NCBI RefSeq assembly: GCF_014204935.1
Contig: NZ_JACHMJ010000001.1
Location: forward strand, 1,674,001-1,738,000
Length of the DNA: 64,000 nucleotides
Source: Conyzicola lurida
GTDB taxonomy: Bacteria > Actinomycetota > Actinomycetes > Actinomycetales > Microbacteriaceae
Direction: 5' to 3'
In this document: one piece after another, positions 44,953 to 55,921 of the stretch
Position numbering within the stretch: the first letter of the stretch is position 1
Layout: every line of letters begins with the position of its first letter
Notes under the pieces: generated by a model
The model's database searches: none
The model's input: only the letters and a program-made list of their open reading frames with translations
What the model was told of the DNA's origin: nothing
Program-made: the position numbers and the translations under genes

Positions 44953-45741
44953 ATGAACGACGAGTCACCGAAGACAACTGAGGTCAAGGGAAAATTTCGA
45001 CCGCCAACCGATGGGTCTACACTTCCCTCGCTCACTTTCGCGCTAACAAATGAGGAAGCGCGTGCGGGCGCGCCCGAGGACGTCGTGGCCGAATTCATGA
45101 AAACTTGGGCGCCGCCCGGAGCAAGCTCTTGGTACTCCATGAAGATCAATGAGACACCGGGAAACGGGCGTCAGAGCATCGAAGCGTCCTTGGTTGTTCC
45201 TAGCGCCAACAAGTGGGAGCTTGGCGAAGCACGGATCTCTCGAATTGGTGGCCGGGCTCCTTCCGATGTGGACTTCCGAAACCTGCTCTACACGCGAATC
45301 GGAGCGTCGGCAGTGGCGGGAGGTCGGATCGAGGCTGCCATGAAGCGGCTCATCCTGCACATGTCGGGCACATTAGAACCTGCATTTGCAGATGCGGAGG
45401 ATCAGTGGCTGACCCTCGAGAAGAAGTTGCGTGCCGCAGCAATGGCGGTGGGCGAAAGAGCGGCTGACGTCATCGAAGTCTTGGACTGGGGGCAAGCAAA
45501 CAAGATCCGCGAGATCCGAAACGACATGATCCACGCTTACTGGTGGGACTACTCGAATGTCGGTATCACGCGTGGCCGCGTTCATCGGGACGGTACAAGC
45601 GAAGTCATATTGATGACACCTGAGCAACTAGATTCAGACTGTGGCAAGCTACAGAATTACGCTGAAGCCCTCGACTCAGCGATGGACGGAATCTGGCTAA
45701 ATATCTACCTGCCTCGCCTGAATGACGAGCCCACCGCCTGA
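44953..45741 (+). CDS. HEPN-like protein, unknown
   Basis: 262 residues. The N-terminal ~120 are beta-rich and unrecognised. The C-terminal ~140 are helical and contain KIREIRNDMIHAYWW, where Arg189-Asn190-x3-His194 is the RNxxxH form of the Rx4-6H catalytic motif of HEPN ribonucleases. Helices before (GGRIEAAMKRLILHM) and after the motif fit a HEPN-type bundle. Inference: RNase effector or regulator in the island. ATG 44953 has AAGGA upstream. Lower G+C than the core genome. Confidence 0.6.
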   Translation: MNDESPKTTEVKGKFRPPTDGSTLPSLTFALTNEEARAGAPEDVVAEFMKTWAPPGASSWYSMKINETPGNGRQSIEASLVVPSANKWELGEARISRIGGRAPSDVDFRNLLYTRIGASAVAGGRIEAAMKRLILHMSGTLEPAFADAEDQWLTLEKKLRAAAMAVGERAADVIEVLDWGQANKIREIRNDMIHAYWWDYSNVGITRGRVHRDGTSEVILMTPEQLDSDCGKLQNYAEALDSAMDGIWLNIYLPRLNDEPTA

Positions 45742-45952
45742 TCTATGGATGTTCAGCAGGATTAGAAGTGCCCGCAAGCCGATCCCTGAACGGGCGTATC
45801 GTGCGGCTGTGTGCCCTGCCGAAAAAATTGGCTCTCGTCGATCGGTAAGCCTGCACGGCCGCATCAATTCTTGGCTGCCCGGTCGACGCAGTGACCCGCG
45901 AACGCGTCACCGGGGAAGGAACAGATCTACGCCAGTTGCGGCGACGACGGGG

Positions 45953-46860
45953 CTAGCTCAAATATAAGAAACTGCGCATGAGGGTCGTGAGATCTGTAGA
46001 TTCCGTGATCTCGACGTCGAGTCCGCCGCTGAATATCTGGTTGTAACCACGGATGGTTGCGTCCCAAGTCCCGTGTACTAAGCCCGATGCTTGCTCGCTG
46101 ACAATGAGAATGGATCCGCCATCATCTGACTCGAAGAGCGCCTTCGGCCGAAGATCTCCCGCGCTTACTGTCACGTCGACGGAGCCTCCGTTAGCCCACG
46201 ACGTCTTCGACGCAAGGAACGCTCGCGATGGCGAATACTCGCCAGGCAACAGCGCTGCATAATTCGCACCGCCAAACCGCTCACGGAGATCGATCTTGAC
46301 CGGCCCCCATTCTCGTGGCGGTTCGGGCAGCTTCAAATCCGCCCAGGTCGGCTCATCATTGACCGCGTACTCCGGTACAAGTGTCGTAATCGAGCCCTCG
46401 AGATGAAGCCTCACCTCAACGTCGTGCAGGAAGGTCTGCGTCTTATTGGTGATCGAGATCTCATTCGGTGGTAGCGAGTGACGGACGAAGAGTTCGACAG
46501 CTCCAGGCCAAGCCTGCCTGAAAGACGTTTCCCAACGTGTGATCGCATACCGATACTCATCTTCCGTTCTCGCCTTTGGCTTCTCGCTGACGAACATTGA
46601 GGATTGCTGGATCTGCCCGGCGAACCTTGCTATGTCGCTGCCGGCATAGAAAATGTCGAAAAAAGAGGTGGCTGTGGGTCGCGAGTTTTTAACGGCTCCG
46701 GGGTCGGAAGGGCGCTGATCAGCCGTCGACGCACTGATCTTATGAGTTCTTCGAGAGTGCGCTCCTCATCGACATTGACTGCAGTCACGGTGCCCACAAC
46801 CGAAACCTCGATCTCAAACTCCGCGCTGCGGTTGCCGCGCCGGCTGTGACTGAGCAAACC
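45953..46860 (-). pseudogene. Unknown gene split by a frameshift at an A6/T6 run
   Basis: Downstream part (from ATG 46597, 214 residues) is beta-rich with an Ig-like PNEISITNKTQTFLHDVEVRLHLEG and no recognised family. The same frame stays open upstream of that ATG (FFDIFYAGSDIARFAGQIQQ). The preceding protein-like segment (VDEERTLEELIRSVRRRLIS) is in another frame that ends at 46630. Adding one T to the run at 46659-46664 joins them. The true start is not identifiable. Probably an inactivated gene. Confidence 0.5.
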
Positions 46861-46990
46861 GATCGGTCGTGATCTCTCGGCACCACCAAGTTCCAGATTT
46901 TGCCCGCTTCGGCTGGGCTTTTCTGTTTCACCAACATCTCGCCAACACAGCAAGCCAGATACAAACTGAGCACGTCGCCTTCAACGCAGA

Positions 46991-47016
46991 AAACCCCCGC
47001 CTGAGCGGGGGTTTTT
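46991..47016. terminator. Bidirectional terminator after tRNA-Val
   Basis: Perfect arms AAACCCCCGC (46991-47000) and GCGGGGGTTT (47005-47014), loop CTGA, followed by TT on plus and TTTT on minus. Six bases from the tRNA 3' end on the minus strand, on the island side of the attachment site, so the island supplies the terminator now used by the tRNA. Confidence 0.85.
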
Positions 47017-47019
47017 CTC

Positions 47020-47064
47020 TGTGGGCCCTACCGGGCTCGAACCGATGACATCCACGGTGTAAAC
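47020..47064. repeat. attR: 45-bp direct repeat within tRNA-Val
   Basis: Perfect copy of 37726-37770. It covers the tRNA from the discriminator base to the anticodon loop, so integration restored an intact tRNA on this side. Confidence 0.92.
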
Positions 47065-47094
47065 GTGGCGCTCTACCAACTGAGCTAAAGGCCC
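47022..47094 (-). tRNA. tRNA-Val (anticodon UAC)
   Basis: 73 nt, no encoded CCA. Seven-pair acceptor stem (GGGCCTT with AGGGCCC, one T-G pair), D arm TAGCTCAGTTGGTAGAGC, anticodon stem CCACG/CGTGG around the loop TTTACAC, and T arm with GGTTCGAGCCC. Integration target of the genomic island. Confidence 0.95.
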
Positions 47095-47150
47095 GTCAAT
47101 CCGCCGTGGCGGAACAACGAGCCTCCATCCTACGACATACACTCAGCCCA

Positions 47151-47846
47151 ATGAGCACCAACACCGAGGAACGCGCCGCGCGTGCCGAACACCGCTGGCC
47201 GGCAGTCGTCGCACTGCTGATCGCACTCGCCCTGTACGCCCTGCTGCCGAGCAGCTTCCTCCCGATCCTCCGCTACAGCGCGGTCGCGGTGGGTGCGCTG
47301 ATGCTCATCCCCCTCATCTCGGTGAACCCGCTGCGGTTCCAGAAGCAGACGAAGTGGTCCCGCCGCCTGTCGGTCGCGCAGGTTCTGTTCCTCGCGTTCG
47401 TGAACCAGGTCGCGCTGGTGCAGCTCGTCTTCGAACTCATCGGCGCGGACAAGAGCGACGGCCCGTCGCTGCTGCTCGCCGCCCTGCAGGTCTGGATCAC
47501 CAACGTCATCCTGTTCGCCCTCATCTACTGGGAGCTCGACCGCGGCGGTCCCGTGGTGCGCACTCAGGCGCAGCGCGCGGATCTTCCCCGGGCCGACTTC
47601 CGGTTCCCGCAGGACGAAGACCACGACGCGATCACCGAGGTCGCCGTGCGGTCGTCGCAGAAGTCGGACTGGACGCCGAGCTTCGTCGACTACCTCTACT
47701 TCTCGTCGTCGAACTCGATGGCGTTCAGCGCCACCGACACGATGCCGCTCTCGCACCGCGCCAAGGGCCTGATGCTCGTCGAGTCGTTCGCCGGGTTCGT
47801 GATCCTCGCCCTGGTGATCGCGCGGGCGGTGTCACTGCTCGGCTGA
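47151..47846 (+). CDS. DUF1345-like membrane protein
   Basis: 231 residues. Spans near residues 18-35, 42-58, 75-95, 108-128 and 208-228. The segment SFVDYLYFSSSNSMAFSATDTMPLS resembles the pore-like region of DUF1345/two-pore channel-type proteins, with FxDYLYFS and AFSxTDTxPL. Function unknown, possibly ion transport. TACACT at 47138-47143 is 7 bases before the ATG, no ribosome binding site. Confidence 0.75.
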   Translation: MSTNTEERAARAEHRWPAVVALLIALALYALLPSSFLPILRYSAVAVGALMLIPLISVNPLRFQKQTKWSRRLSVAQVLFLAFVNQVALVQLVFELIGADKSDGPSLLLAALQVWITNVILFALIYWELDRGGPVVRTQAQRADLPRADFRFPQDEDHDAITEVAVRSSQKSDWTPSFVDYLYFSSSNSMAFSATDTMPLSHRAKGLMLVESFAGFVILALVIARAVSLLG

Positions 47847-47871
47847 GCCGCCCGACGCCGGGGCTCGGGCC

Positions 47872-49134
47872 CTATGCCGGGGCGAGGAACGCGGTGAGCG
47901 CGCCGGCCAGAGCCGCCGGGTCGTCGACCGCGCAGAGTTCGCGCGCGGAATGCATCGACAGCAGCGGCACGCCGATGTCGACGGTGCGGATGCCGAGGCG
48001 GGTCGCCGTGACCGGGCCGATCGTCGAGCCGCACGGCACCGTGTTGTTGGAGACGAACTCCTGATACGCGACGCCGGCCTGCGCGCAGGCACGCGCCCAC
48101 TCGGCGGCACCGGCCGCGTCGGTCGCGTAGCGCTGCTGCGCGTTGATCTTGAGCAGCGGACCGCGGCCCATCACCGGACGGTTGGCCGGGTCGTGACGCT
48201 CGGCGTAGTTCGGGTGTACCGAGTGTCCGGCGTCGGCCGAGAAGCACCAGGATGCCGCGAAGCCCCGCAGTCGCTCCGACTCCGTCGCGCCGAGGCCGTC
48301 GGCGATGCGCGCCAGCACGTCCGCGAGGAACGGACCGGCCGCACCCGAGCGGGTCGCGGAACCGACCTCTTCGTGGTCGAAGCCCGCGAAGACGGAGACG
48401 TGCGACGCGTCGAGCGGCGCGGCCGTGATCGCCGCGAGTCCCGCGTGCACCGAGACGAGGTTGTCCATGCGGCCGGCCGCGAAGAAGGCGTCGTCGAGAC
48501 CGAAGACGGCGGGCGCGGCCGTGTCGGCCACGACGATGTCGTAGCCCGCGACATCCGCCGCTTCGACGCCGGCGAGGCCGGCCAGATGGCCGAGCAGGTC
48601 GGCGCCGGAGAGGTCGCCGAGGCCGAAGACGGGATTGAGGTGCTGCTGCGGGTCGAGGCGGAGGCCGTCGTTGACGCCGCGGTCGAGGTGGATGGCGAGC
48701 TGCGGGATGCGCAGGAACGGGCCGGTGCGCACGAGCACCTCGGTGCCGTCGAGAGTGACCAGGCGGCCGGCGAGCTCGAGCTCGCGGTCGAGCCAGGAGT
48801 TGAAGAGCGGTCCGCCGTAGACCTCGACGCCGGCCTGCAGGAATCCGTTCGACGCGGTGGTCGACTTCGGCTTCAGCTTGAAGCCGGGCGAATCGGTGTG
48901 GGTGCCGACGATGCGGAACGGGATCTGGGGAACCGCCGCCTCGGGCTCGACCCAGGCGATGACCGCGCCGTCACGGACGACGAACCGGCGCCCGGGGCCC
49001 GTCGGCCACTCGGCAGTCTCGTCGAGACGGTCGAAGCCCGCGGCCTCGAGCCGGCGTGCGGACTCGTGGGCGGCGTGGAACGAGGACGGGGAGGCGGCGA
49101 TGAAGTCGGCGAGGTCGCCGAGGTGTGCGGTCAT
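47872..49134 (-). CDS. apeB: M18 family aminopeptidase
   Basis: 420 residues. Dinuclear zinc aminopeptidase of the M18 (aspartyl aminopeptidase) family. Ligands and catalytic residues: His-Thr-Asp in GTHTDSPGFKLKP near 80, Asp in GRMDNLVS, Glu-Glu in FDHEEVGS, and His in LLSMHSARE near the C terminus. Cytosolic, trims N-terminal acidic residues from peptides. Start ATG 49134 has only a weak site; a TTG at 49146 is an alternative start four codons earlier. Confidence 0.93.
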   Translation of the reverse strand: MTAHLGDLADFIAASPSSFHAAHESARRLEAAGFDRLDETAEWPTGPGRRFVVRDGAVIAWVEPEAAVPQIPFRIVGTHTDSPGFKLKPKSTTASNGFLQAGVEVYGGPLFNSWLDRELELAGRLVTLDGTEVLVRTGPFLRIPQLAIHLDRGVNDGLRLDPQQHLNPVFGLGDLSGADLLGHLAGLAGVEAADVAGYDIVVADTAAPAVFGLDDAFFAAGRMDNLVSVHAGLAAITAAPLDASHVSVFAGFDHEEVGSATRSGAAGPFLADVLARIADGLGATESERLRGFAASWCFSADAGHSVHPNYAERHDPANRPVMGRGPLLKINAQQRYATDAAGAAEWARACAQAGVAYQEFVSNNTVPCGSTIGPVTATRLGIRTVDIGVPLLSMHSARELCAVDDPAALAGALTAFLAPA

Positions 49135-49170
49135 ACGACCATTCAACCAGCAGGTGCCGGGTGCGAGAGG

Positions 49171-49650
49171 CTAGGCGGTCACCGGGACGGGGACGATCTC
49201 CTCTAGAGCTGCGCGGTATTCCTCGATCGACCGCGCCTCGCCCGGCGCGGTGATGAAGCTCGCGCGGATGATGCCGTTGATGTCGATGAGGAAGGTGGCG
49301 CGGTTGGCGTAGCCCTTCTCCTCGAGGAACACGCCGTACTCCTTGGCGACGGCGCCGTGCGGCCAGAAGTCGGCGAGCAGCGTGAAGTCGTAGCCCTCTG
49401 CCTCGGCGAACGCGCGCAGCGTCGCCTTCGAGTCGGCGGAGATGCCGATGAGCTCCACGCCGTTGCTCTTGAACATCGAGAGGTTCTCGCTCAGTCCGCA
49501 GAGTTCGCTCGTGCAGGTCGACGAGAAAGCGAGGGGGAAGAATACGAGGGCGACGGGCTTCTTGCCCTTGAATTCGCCGAGTCGCACGTGCTCGCCGAAC
49601 TGGTTGGCAAGTTCGAAGTCGGGTGCCTGGGTGTCGTTCTCCAGAGCCAT
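49171..49650 (-). CDS. AhpE-type peroxiredoxin
   Basis: 159 residues, thioredoxin fold. Peroxidatic Cys46 in the sequence [13 protein letters not shown], with a second Cys51 as in AhpE-like proteins, and the [13 protein letters not shown] strand. Reduces hydrogen peroxide and organic or lipid hydroperoxides using mycoredoxin or thioredoxin-type partners. AAAGGA 8 bases upstream of the ATG. Divergent from aceE. Confidence 0.92.
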   Translation of the reverse strand: MALENDTQAPDFELANQFGEHVRLGEFKGKKPVALVFFPLAFSSTCTSELCGLSENLSMFKSNGVELIGISADSKATLRAFAEAEGYDFTLLADFWPHGAVAKEYGVFLEEKGYANRATFLIDINGIIRASFITAPGEARSIEEYRAALEEIVPVPVTA

Positions 49651-49698
49651 GATTTGCGTCCTTTCGTGCCCGGCATAAACCGTCGAGCAAACACGAAG

Positions 49699-49722
49699 CG
49701 CTATCTTACGCTCGCGATAGCG
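49699..49722. promoter_or_regulatory. Inverted repeat between the peroxiredoxin and aceE genes
   Basis: CGCTATC (49699-49705) and GATAGCG (49716-49722), spacer 10 bases, 49 bases before the peroxiredoxin start. A minus-strand TAAGAT box lies within it. Candidate operator for the peroxiredoxin promoter; regulator unknown. Confidence 0.35.
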
Positions 49723-49764
49723 AATCGTGCAGAAACACGCATTGAGGGCGGAAAACGCACGCGC

Positions 49765-49793
49765 AGGTTGTCACGTCGAGCGGTGCATAGAAT
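49765..49793 (+). promoter_or_regulatory. Candidate aceE promoter
   Basis: TAGAAT (49788-49793) with AGGTTG 17 bases upstream, about 90 bases before the aceE start. Reasonable sigma-70-type spacing but a weak -35; it lies in the 231-base divergent gap. Confidence 0.35.
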
Positions 49794-49881
49794 GTTCTGG
49801 CGTAGCCGTTACTTACCCGCAGGTGCAAACCCTTACCCTGCGGCGGCTGGGCACGATCACTCACAAAGGAAGAGGTCAACG

Positions 49882-52608
<2,727 letters not shown>

Positions 52609-52610
52609 CG

Positions 52611-53801
52611 GTGGCCGTCACCCCCAAGACGAAGGAGCAGACGCTCGCCTGGCTGCGCACCATTTCCGGTGAGCTGTCCACGGCGACGTTGAAGCGGCTG
52701 GACGACACGCTGCCCTGGTACGGCGATATGCCACCGGGGCGGCGGTCGGCCGTCGGTCTCGTCGCCCAGGCGGGCATCACCTCCTTCATCAGCTGGTTCG
52801 AAGACCCGAAGTCGACCCCGTGGATCGCCGCGGACGTCTTCGGGGCCGCCCCGCGCGAACTCCTCCGTTCCGTGTCGCTGCAGCAGACGCTGCAGCTGAT
52901 CCGCATCACGGTGGAGGTCGTCGAGGCGCGCATCGGCGTCGGCGACGATGTGCTGCGCGAGGCGATCCTGCTCTACTCGCGGGAGATCGCGTTCGCCTCG
53001 GCCGACGTGTACGCCCGCGCCGCCGAGGCGCGCGGCCTCTGGGACGCGCGCCTCGAAGCGCTCGTCGTCGACTCGATCCTCAGCGGCGAGTACGACACCG
53101 AGCTGCCCAGCCGCATCGCCGCGCTGGGATGGAACGGCCACGGCGAGGTCTGCGTGCTCGTGGGCACCACACCGCGGATGCTCGACGTCGACCAGCTGCG
53201 CCGCACGGCCCGTCACCTCGACGCCGACGTGCTCATCGGGGTGCAGGGCAACCGGCTGGTGCTCGTCATCGGCCGCTCGACCCCCATTGCCGACGAGGCG
53301 GATGCCGCGACCCGCATGCCCTTCATCGAGATCGCCGCGCAGCTCGAGCCCGGTTTCGGTCCGGGACACCTCGTGCTCGGCCACGAGGTCTCGACGCTCG
53401 TCGACGCTTCCAAGAGCGCCAAGGCGGCACTCGCGGGGTTCGCGGTGGCGCGCGCCTGGCGCAACGCCCCACGCCCGACCCTGGCCGACGACCTGCTGCC
53501 CGAGCGCGCCTTCGCGGGCGACCCGCTCGCGCGTTCCACCCTCATCAACCGCATCTACCGGCCGTTGCAGCAGCACTCCACCGAGCTGCTCGCCACTCTC
53601 TGGTGCTACCTCGACAACGGCCGCTCGCTCGAGGCCACGGCGCGCGAGCTGTTCGTGCACCCGAACACCGTGCGCTACCGCCTCAAGCGCATCAGCGAGG
53701 TCATCGGCTGGGATGCCACGGGCGCCCGTGAGGCGCTCATCCTGCAGTCCGCGCTGATCATCGGCTCGATCGCCGAACCCGACGCGGCGCGCAAGCGCTG
53801 A
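52611..53801 (+). CDS. fasR: PucR-type regulator of fatty acid synthesis (FasR-like)
   Basis: 396 residues. The C-terminal PucR-type helix-turn-helix is clear: LWCYLDNGRSLEATARELFVHPNTVRYRLKRI (about 325-365); the N-terminal two thirds are a GGDEF-like/CdaR-type helical domain. In Streptomyces a regulator of this type (FasR) sits beside and activates fabD-fabH-acpP-fabF; the same context here supports the name. GTG start 2 bases after aceE, so it is probably co-transcribed with it. Confidence 0.85.
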   Translation: MAVTPKTKEQTLAWLRTISGELSTATLKRLDDTLPWYGDMPPGRRSAVGLVAQAGITSFISWFEDPKSTPWIAADVFGAAPRELLRSVSLQQTLQLIRITVEVVEARIGVGDDVLREAILLYSREIAFASADVYARAAEARGLWDARLEALVVDSILSGEYDTELPSRIAALGWNGHGEVCVLVGTTPRMLDVDQLRRTARHLDADVLIGVQGNRLVLVIGRSTPIADEADAATRMPFIEIAAQLEPGFGPGHLVLGHEVSTLVDASKSAKAALAGFAVARAWRNAPRPTLADDLLPERAFAGDPLARSTLINRIYRPLQQHSTELLATLWCYLDNGRSLEATARELFVHPNTVRYRLKRISEVIGWDATGAREALILQSALIIGSIAEPDAARKR

Positions 53802-53837
53802 GCCGCGCCATCCACCCCTCTCTCTCGCCGCCCTACG

Positions 53838-53922
53838 TTCGGAAATTCAGGAAGTTGTGCCACCCGCACACGCATACCGGGCCGTATGGGCCCGTTTACT
53901 GTCGCTCTTCCTGAATTTCCGA
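53838..53922. repeat. Composite palindromic repeat (copy 3)
   Basis: TTCGGAAATTCAGGAA (53838-53853) and TTCCTGAATTTCCGA (53908-53922) face each other across 54 bases. These hold a different hairpin (CGGGCC 53878-53883 / GGCCCG 53889-53894) followed by TTTA. It lies between fasR and the next gene, so it may end fasR transcription. Confidence 0.85.
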
Positions 53923-53955
53923 TGAGCGGGGCGGCGCGGGTGGCATGCTCGGCGG

Positions 53956-54804
53956 GTGACAGCGACGACGCACCGCACCATAGCCATCGAGAGCGCGGAT
54001 GGCGCCACCTCGGTCATCGAGACGTTCGGCGATGACGGACCGAACGTGCTGTTCCTCCCGGCGCTCGGCGTGCCGTTGCACTACTACCGGCCGCTGCTCG
54101 CGGAGTGGGCGTCGCGCGGGTACCGGCTGTCCGGGCTCGAACTGCGTGGGATGCCGCAGAGCTCGACCTCCGACGTACGTGCCAACGACTTCGGCTACAA
54201 CCACGCGCTCGCGCTCGACATCCCGGCCGCCGTCGAGCAGCTGGAGCCCGGCCCGTTCCTGCTCGTCGGCCACAGCCTTGGCGGCCAGCTGGCGTTGCTC
54301 TACGCCGCCGCCCATCCCGACCGGGTGCGCGCCGTCGTCACGATCGCCAGCGGGTCCACCCACCACGGGGCGTTCCCGGGTGCGGCGGCCCGCGCCAAAC
54401 GGCGCCTGCAGGTCGGGGTGGTGCGCGGAGTGACCCGCACCCTCGGCTGGTTCCCCGGCCACGTGCTGCGCTTCGGCGGACGACAGCCCCGCACGATGAT
54501 GTCCGACTGGGGTTTCGAGGGCGCCCACGGCCGCTTCGTGCTCGCGGGCAGCGACGTCGACCACGAGGCGCAACTCGCCGACCTGCGCCTCCCCGTCCTG
54601 ATGCTCACGCTCGACGGCGACCCGACCGTGCCGCGCCTGTCCTCCGACCATCTGGGCGCGCGCCTGCGATCGGCCGCCGTCTCCACGGTGCACGTCGACC
54701 GGGCGCAGAACGAGGGTGTCGCGTTCGACCATTTCCGCTGGGCCCGCCGCCGTCCCGGGGCCGTGCTGGCACCGGTCGCCGGCTGGCTCGACGGGCTGGG
54801 ATGA
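53956..54804 (+). CDS. Alpha/beta hydrolase
   Basis: 282 residues. Nucleophile elbow GHSLGG with Ser near 98, a probable acid Asp in LTLDGDPTV near 219, and His in FDHFRWARRR near 258. Opening FLPALGVPLHYYRPLLAEWA fits a serine hydrolase (esterase/thioesterase/lipase-like). Substrate unknown; the position beside the fab cluster hints at acyl chemistry but does not prove it. GTG start, no good ribosome binding site. Confidence 0.85.
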   Translation: MTATTHRTIAIESADGATSVIETFGDDGPNVLFLPALGVPLHYYRPLLAEWASRGYRLSGLELRGMPQSSTSDVRANDFGYNHALALDIPAAVEQLEPGPFLLVGHSLGGQLALLYAAAHPDRVRAVVTIASGSTHHGAFPGAAARAKRRLQVGVVRGVTRTLGWFPGHVLRFGGRQPRTMMSDWGFEGAHGRFVLAGSDVDHEAQLADLRLPVLMLTLDGDPTVPRLSSDHLGARLRSAAVSTVHVDRAQNEGVAFDHFRWARRRPGAVLAPVAGWLDGLG

Positions 54805-54820
54805 CCCCCGGCGCCTCGCC

Positions 54821-54858
54821 TCGACAGGACGAAACGGGCCCGTCGCACGCTCGACAGG
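54821..54858. repeat. Degenerate copies of a CTCGACAGG repeat
   Basis: TCGACAGGA and CTCGACAGGAT lie in direct orientation 30 bases apart just after the hydrolase gene. They match half of the GAGCCTGTCGA / TCGACAGGCTC palindromes at 58596-58637 and 61011-61041. Confidence 0.45.
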
Positions 54859-54997
54859 ATCAGGGGCGGCGCGTCGGCCGCACGGTCCTGTTCGACGGCG
54901 TGCACACCGTGGGTTGTGGACACTCGCCAAGGCCCGTGACGAATCTCAGTGGAGTGTGCACAGCGGCTCGTGGCCCCCGGCTGGCAGACTAGAGCGC

Positions 54998-55921
54998 GTG
55001 ATTGTTGTCGTTGCGCCCGGACAGGGCTCCCAAACTCCCGGATTTCTCGAACCCTGGCTTGCCGAGTCGCGCTTCCGCGACCAGCTCGCCGGCATCTCCG
55101 ACGCGGTCGGCATCGATCTCGTGGCGCACGGCACCACGAGCGACGCAGACACGATCCGCGACACCGCGGTCGCCCAGCCGCTGATCGTCGCCGCCGGACT
55201 CCTCACCCTGAGCGCCCTGTTCGCCGACGGCCGTCGCGACAGGGTCGCCGGCGTCGCGGGCCACTCGGTCGGCGAGGTGACCGCGGCAGCCGCCGCCGGC
55301 ATCCTCAGCGAGACCGACGCCGTCGCCTTCGTGCGCGAACGCGGCACCGCGATGGCCGCCGCAGCGGCGGAGACCCCGACCGGCATGAGCGCCGTGCTCG
55401 GCGGCGACGAGGCGGAGCTCCTCGCCCGCCTCGAGCAGCTGGGTCTCGAGCCCGCCAACTTCAACGGCGGCGGCCAGATCGTCGTCGCGGGAGCCCTCGA
55501 CGCCCTCGACGCCCTCAAGGACAACCCGGTCGCCGGCAGCCGCGTCATCGCGCTCCAGGTCGCCGGAGCCTTCCACACCCGCTACATGGAGCCCGCCGTC
55601 GCCCACCTGCGCGACTTCGCGGCCACCCTCACGCCGAGCGACCCCACACTGCCGATCTGGTCGAACCAGAACGGCCAGACCGTCGCGGTCGGCGCCGAAT
55701 TCCTCGACCTCCTCGTCGGGCAGGTGTCGTCGCCGGTGCGCTGGGACAAGTCCATGGCGGCGTTCGCGGAGGCCGGCGTGACCGGCATCATCGAACTCGC
55801 CCCGGCCGGCGCACTCGTCGGCCTTGCCAAGCGCGGCCTGAAGGGCGTGCCGACCGTGGCCGTCAAGACGCCCGACGACCTCGAGAAAGCATTCGCCATG
55901 ATCGACGGGACAGCAGCATGA
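54998..55921 (+). CDS. fabD: Malonyl-CoA:ACP transacylase
   Basis: 307 residues. Moves malonyl from CoA to ACP for type II fatty acid synthesis. GQGSQ at 8-12, active Ser90 in GHSVGE and His193 in GAFHTRYM are present. GTG start; CAGACT at 54985-54990 lies 7 bases upstream, and there is no ribosome binding site. First of fabD-fabH-acpP-fabF; stop overlaps the fabH start (ATGA). A long inverted repeat GTGCACAC / GTGTGCAC (54900-54907 and 54954-54961) precedes it. Confidence 0.95.
   Translation: MIVVVAPGQGSQTPGFLEPWLAESRFRDQLAGISDAVGIDLVAHGTTSDADTIRDTAVAQPLIVAAGLLTLSALFADGRRDRVAGVAGHSVGEVTAAAAAGILSETDAVAFVRERGTAMAAAAAETPTGMSAVLGGDEAELLARLEQLGLEPANFNGGGQIVVAGALDALDALKDNPVAGSRVIALQVAGAFHTRYMEPAVAHLRDFAATLTPSDPTLPIWSNQNGQTVAVGAEFLDLLVGQVSSPVRWDKSMAAFAEAGVTGIIELAPAGALVGLAKRGLKGVPTVAVKTPDDLEKAFAMIDGTAA

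Larger units (their letters stand above)
37726..47064. mobile_element. Genomic island integrated in tRNA-Val
   Basis: 9.3 kb between perfect 45-base direct repeats, one inside an intact tRNA-Val gene and one a bare 3' fragment: the footprint of site-specific integration. The interior visibly has lower G+C and less biased codons than the flanks. It carries defence-type genes (AbiTii, hipBA, HEPN-like), three genes in decay and a frameshifted serine recombinase. No tyrosine integrase, relaxase, replication or phage structural gene is recognisable. It is therefore either a decayed element or one mobilised in trans. Confidence 0.85.

Noticed and set aside
45722-45967. 81-codon plus-strand ORF overlapping the end of the HEPN-like gene
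   Set aside because: Arg/Pro/Ser-rich with no recognisable motif or start context; looks like chance reading.
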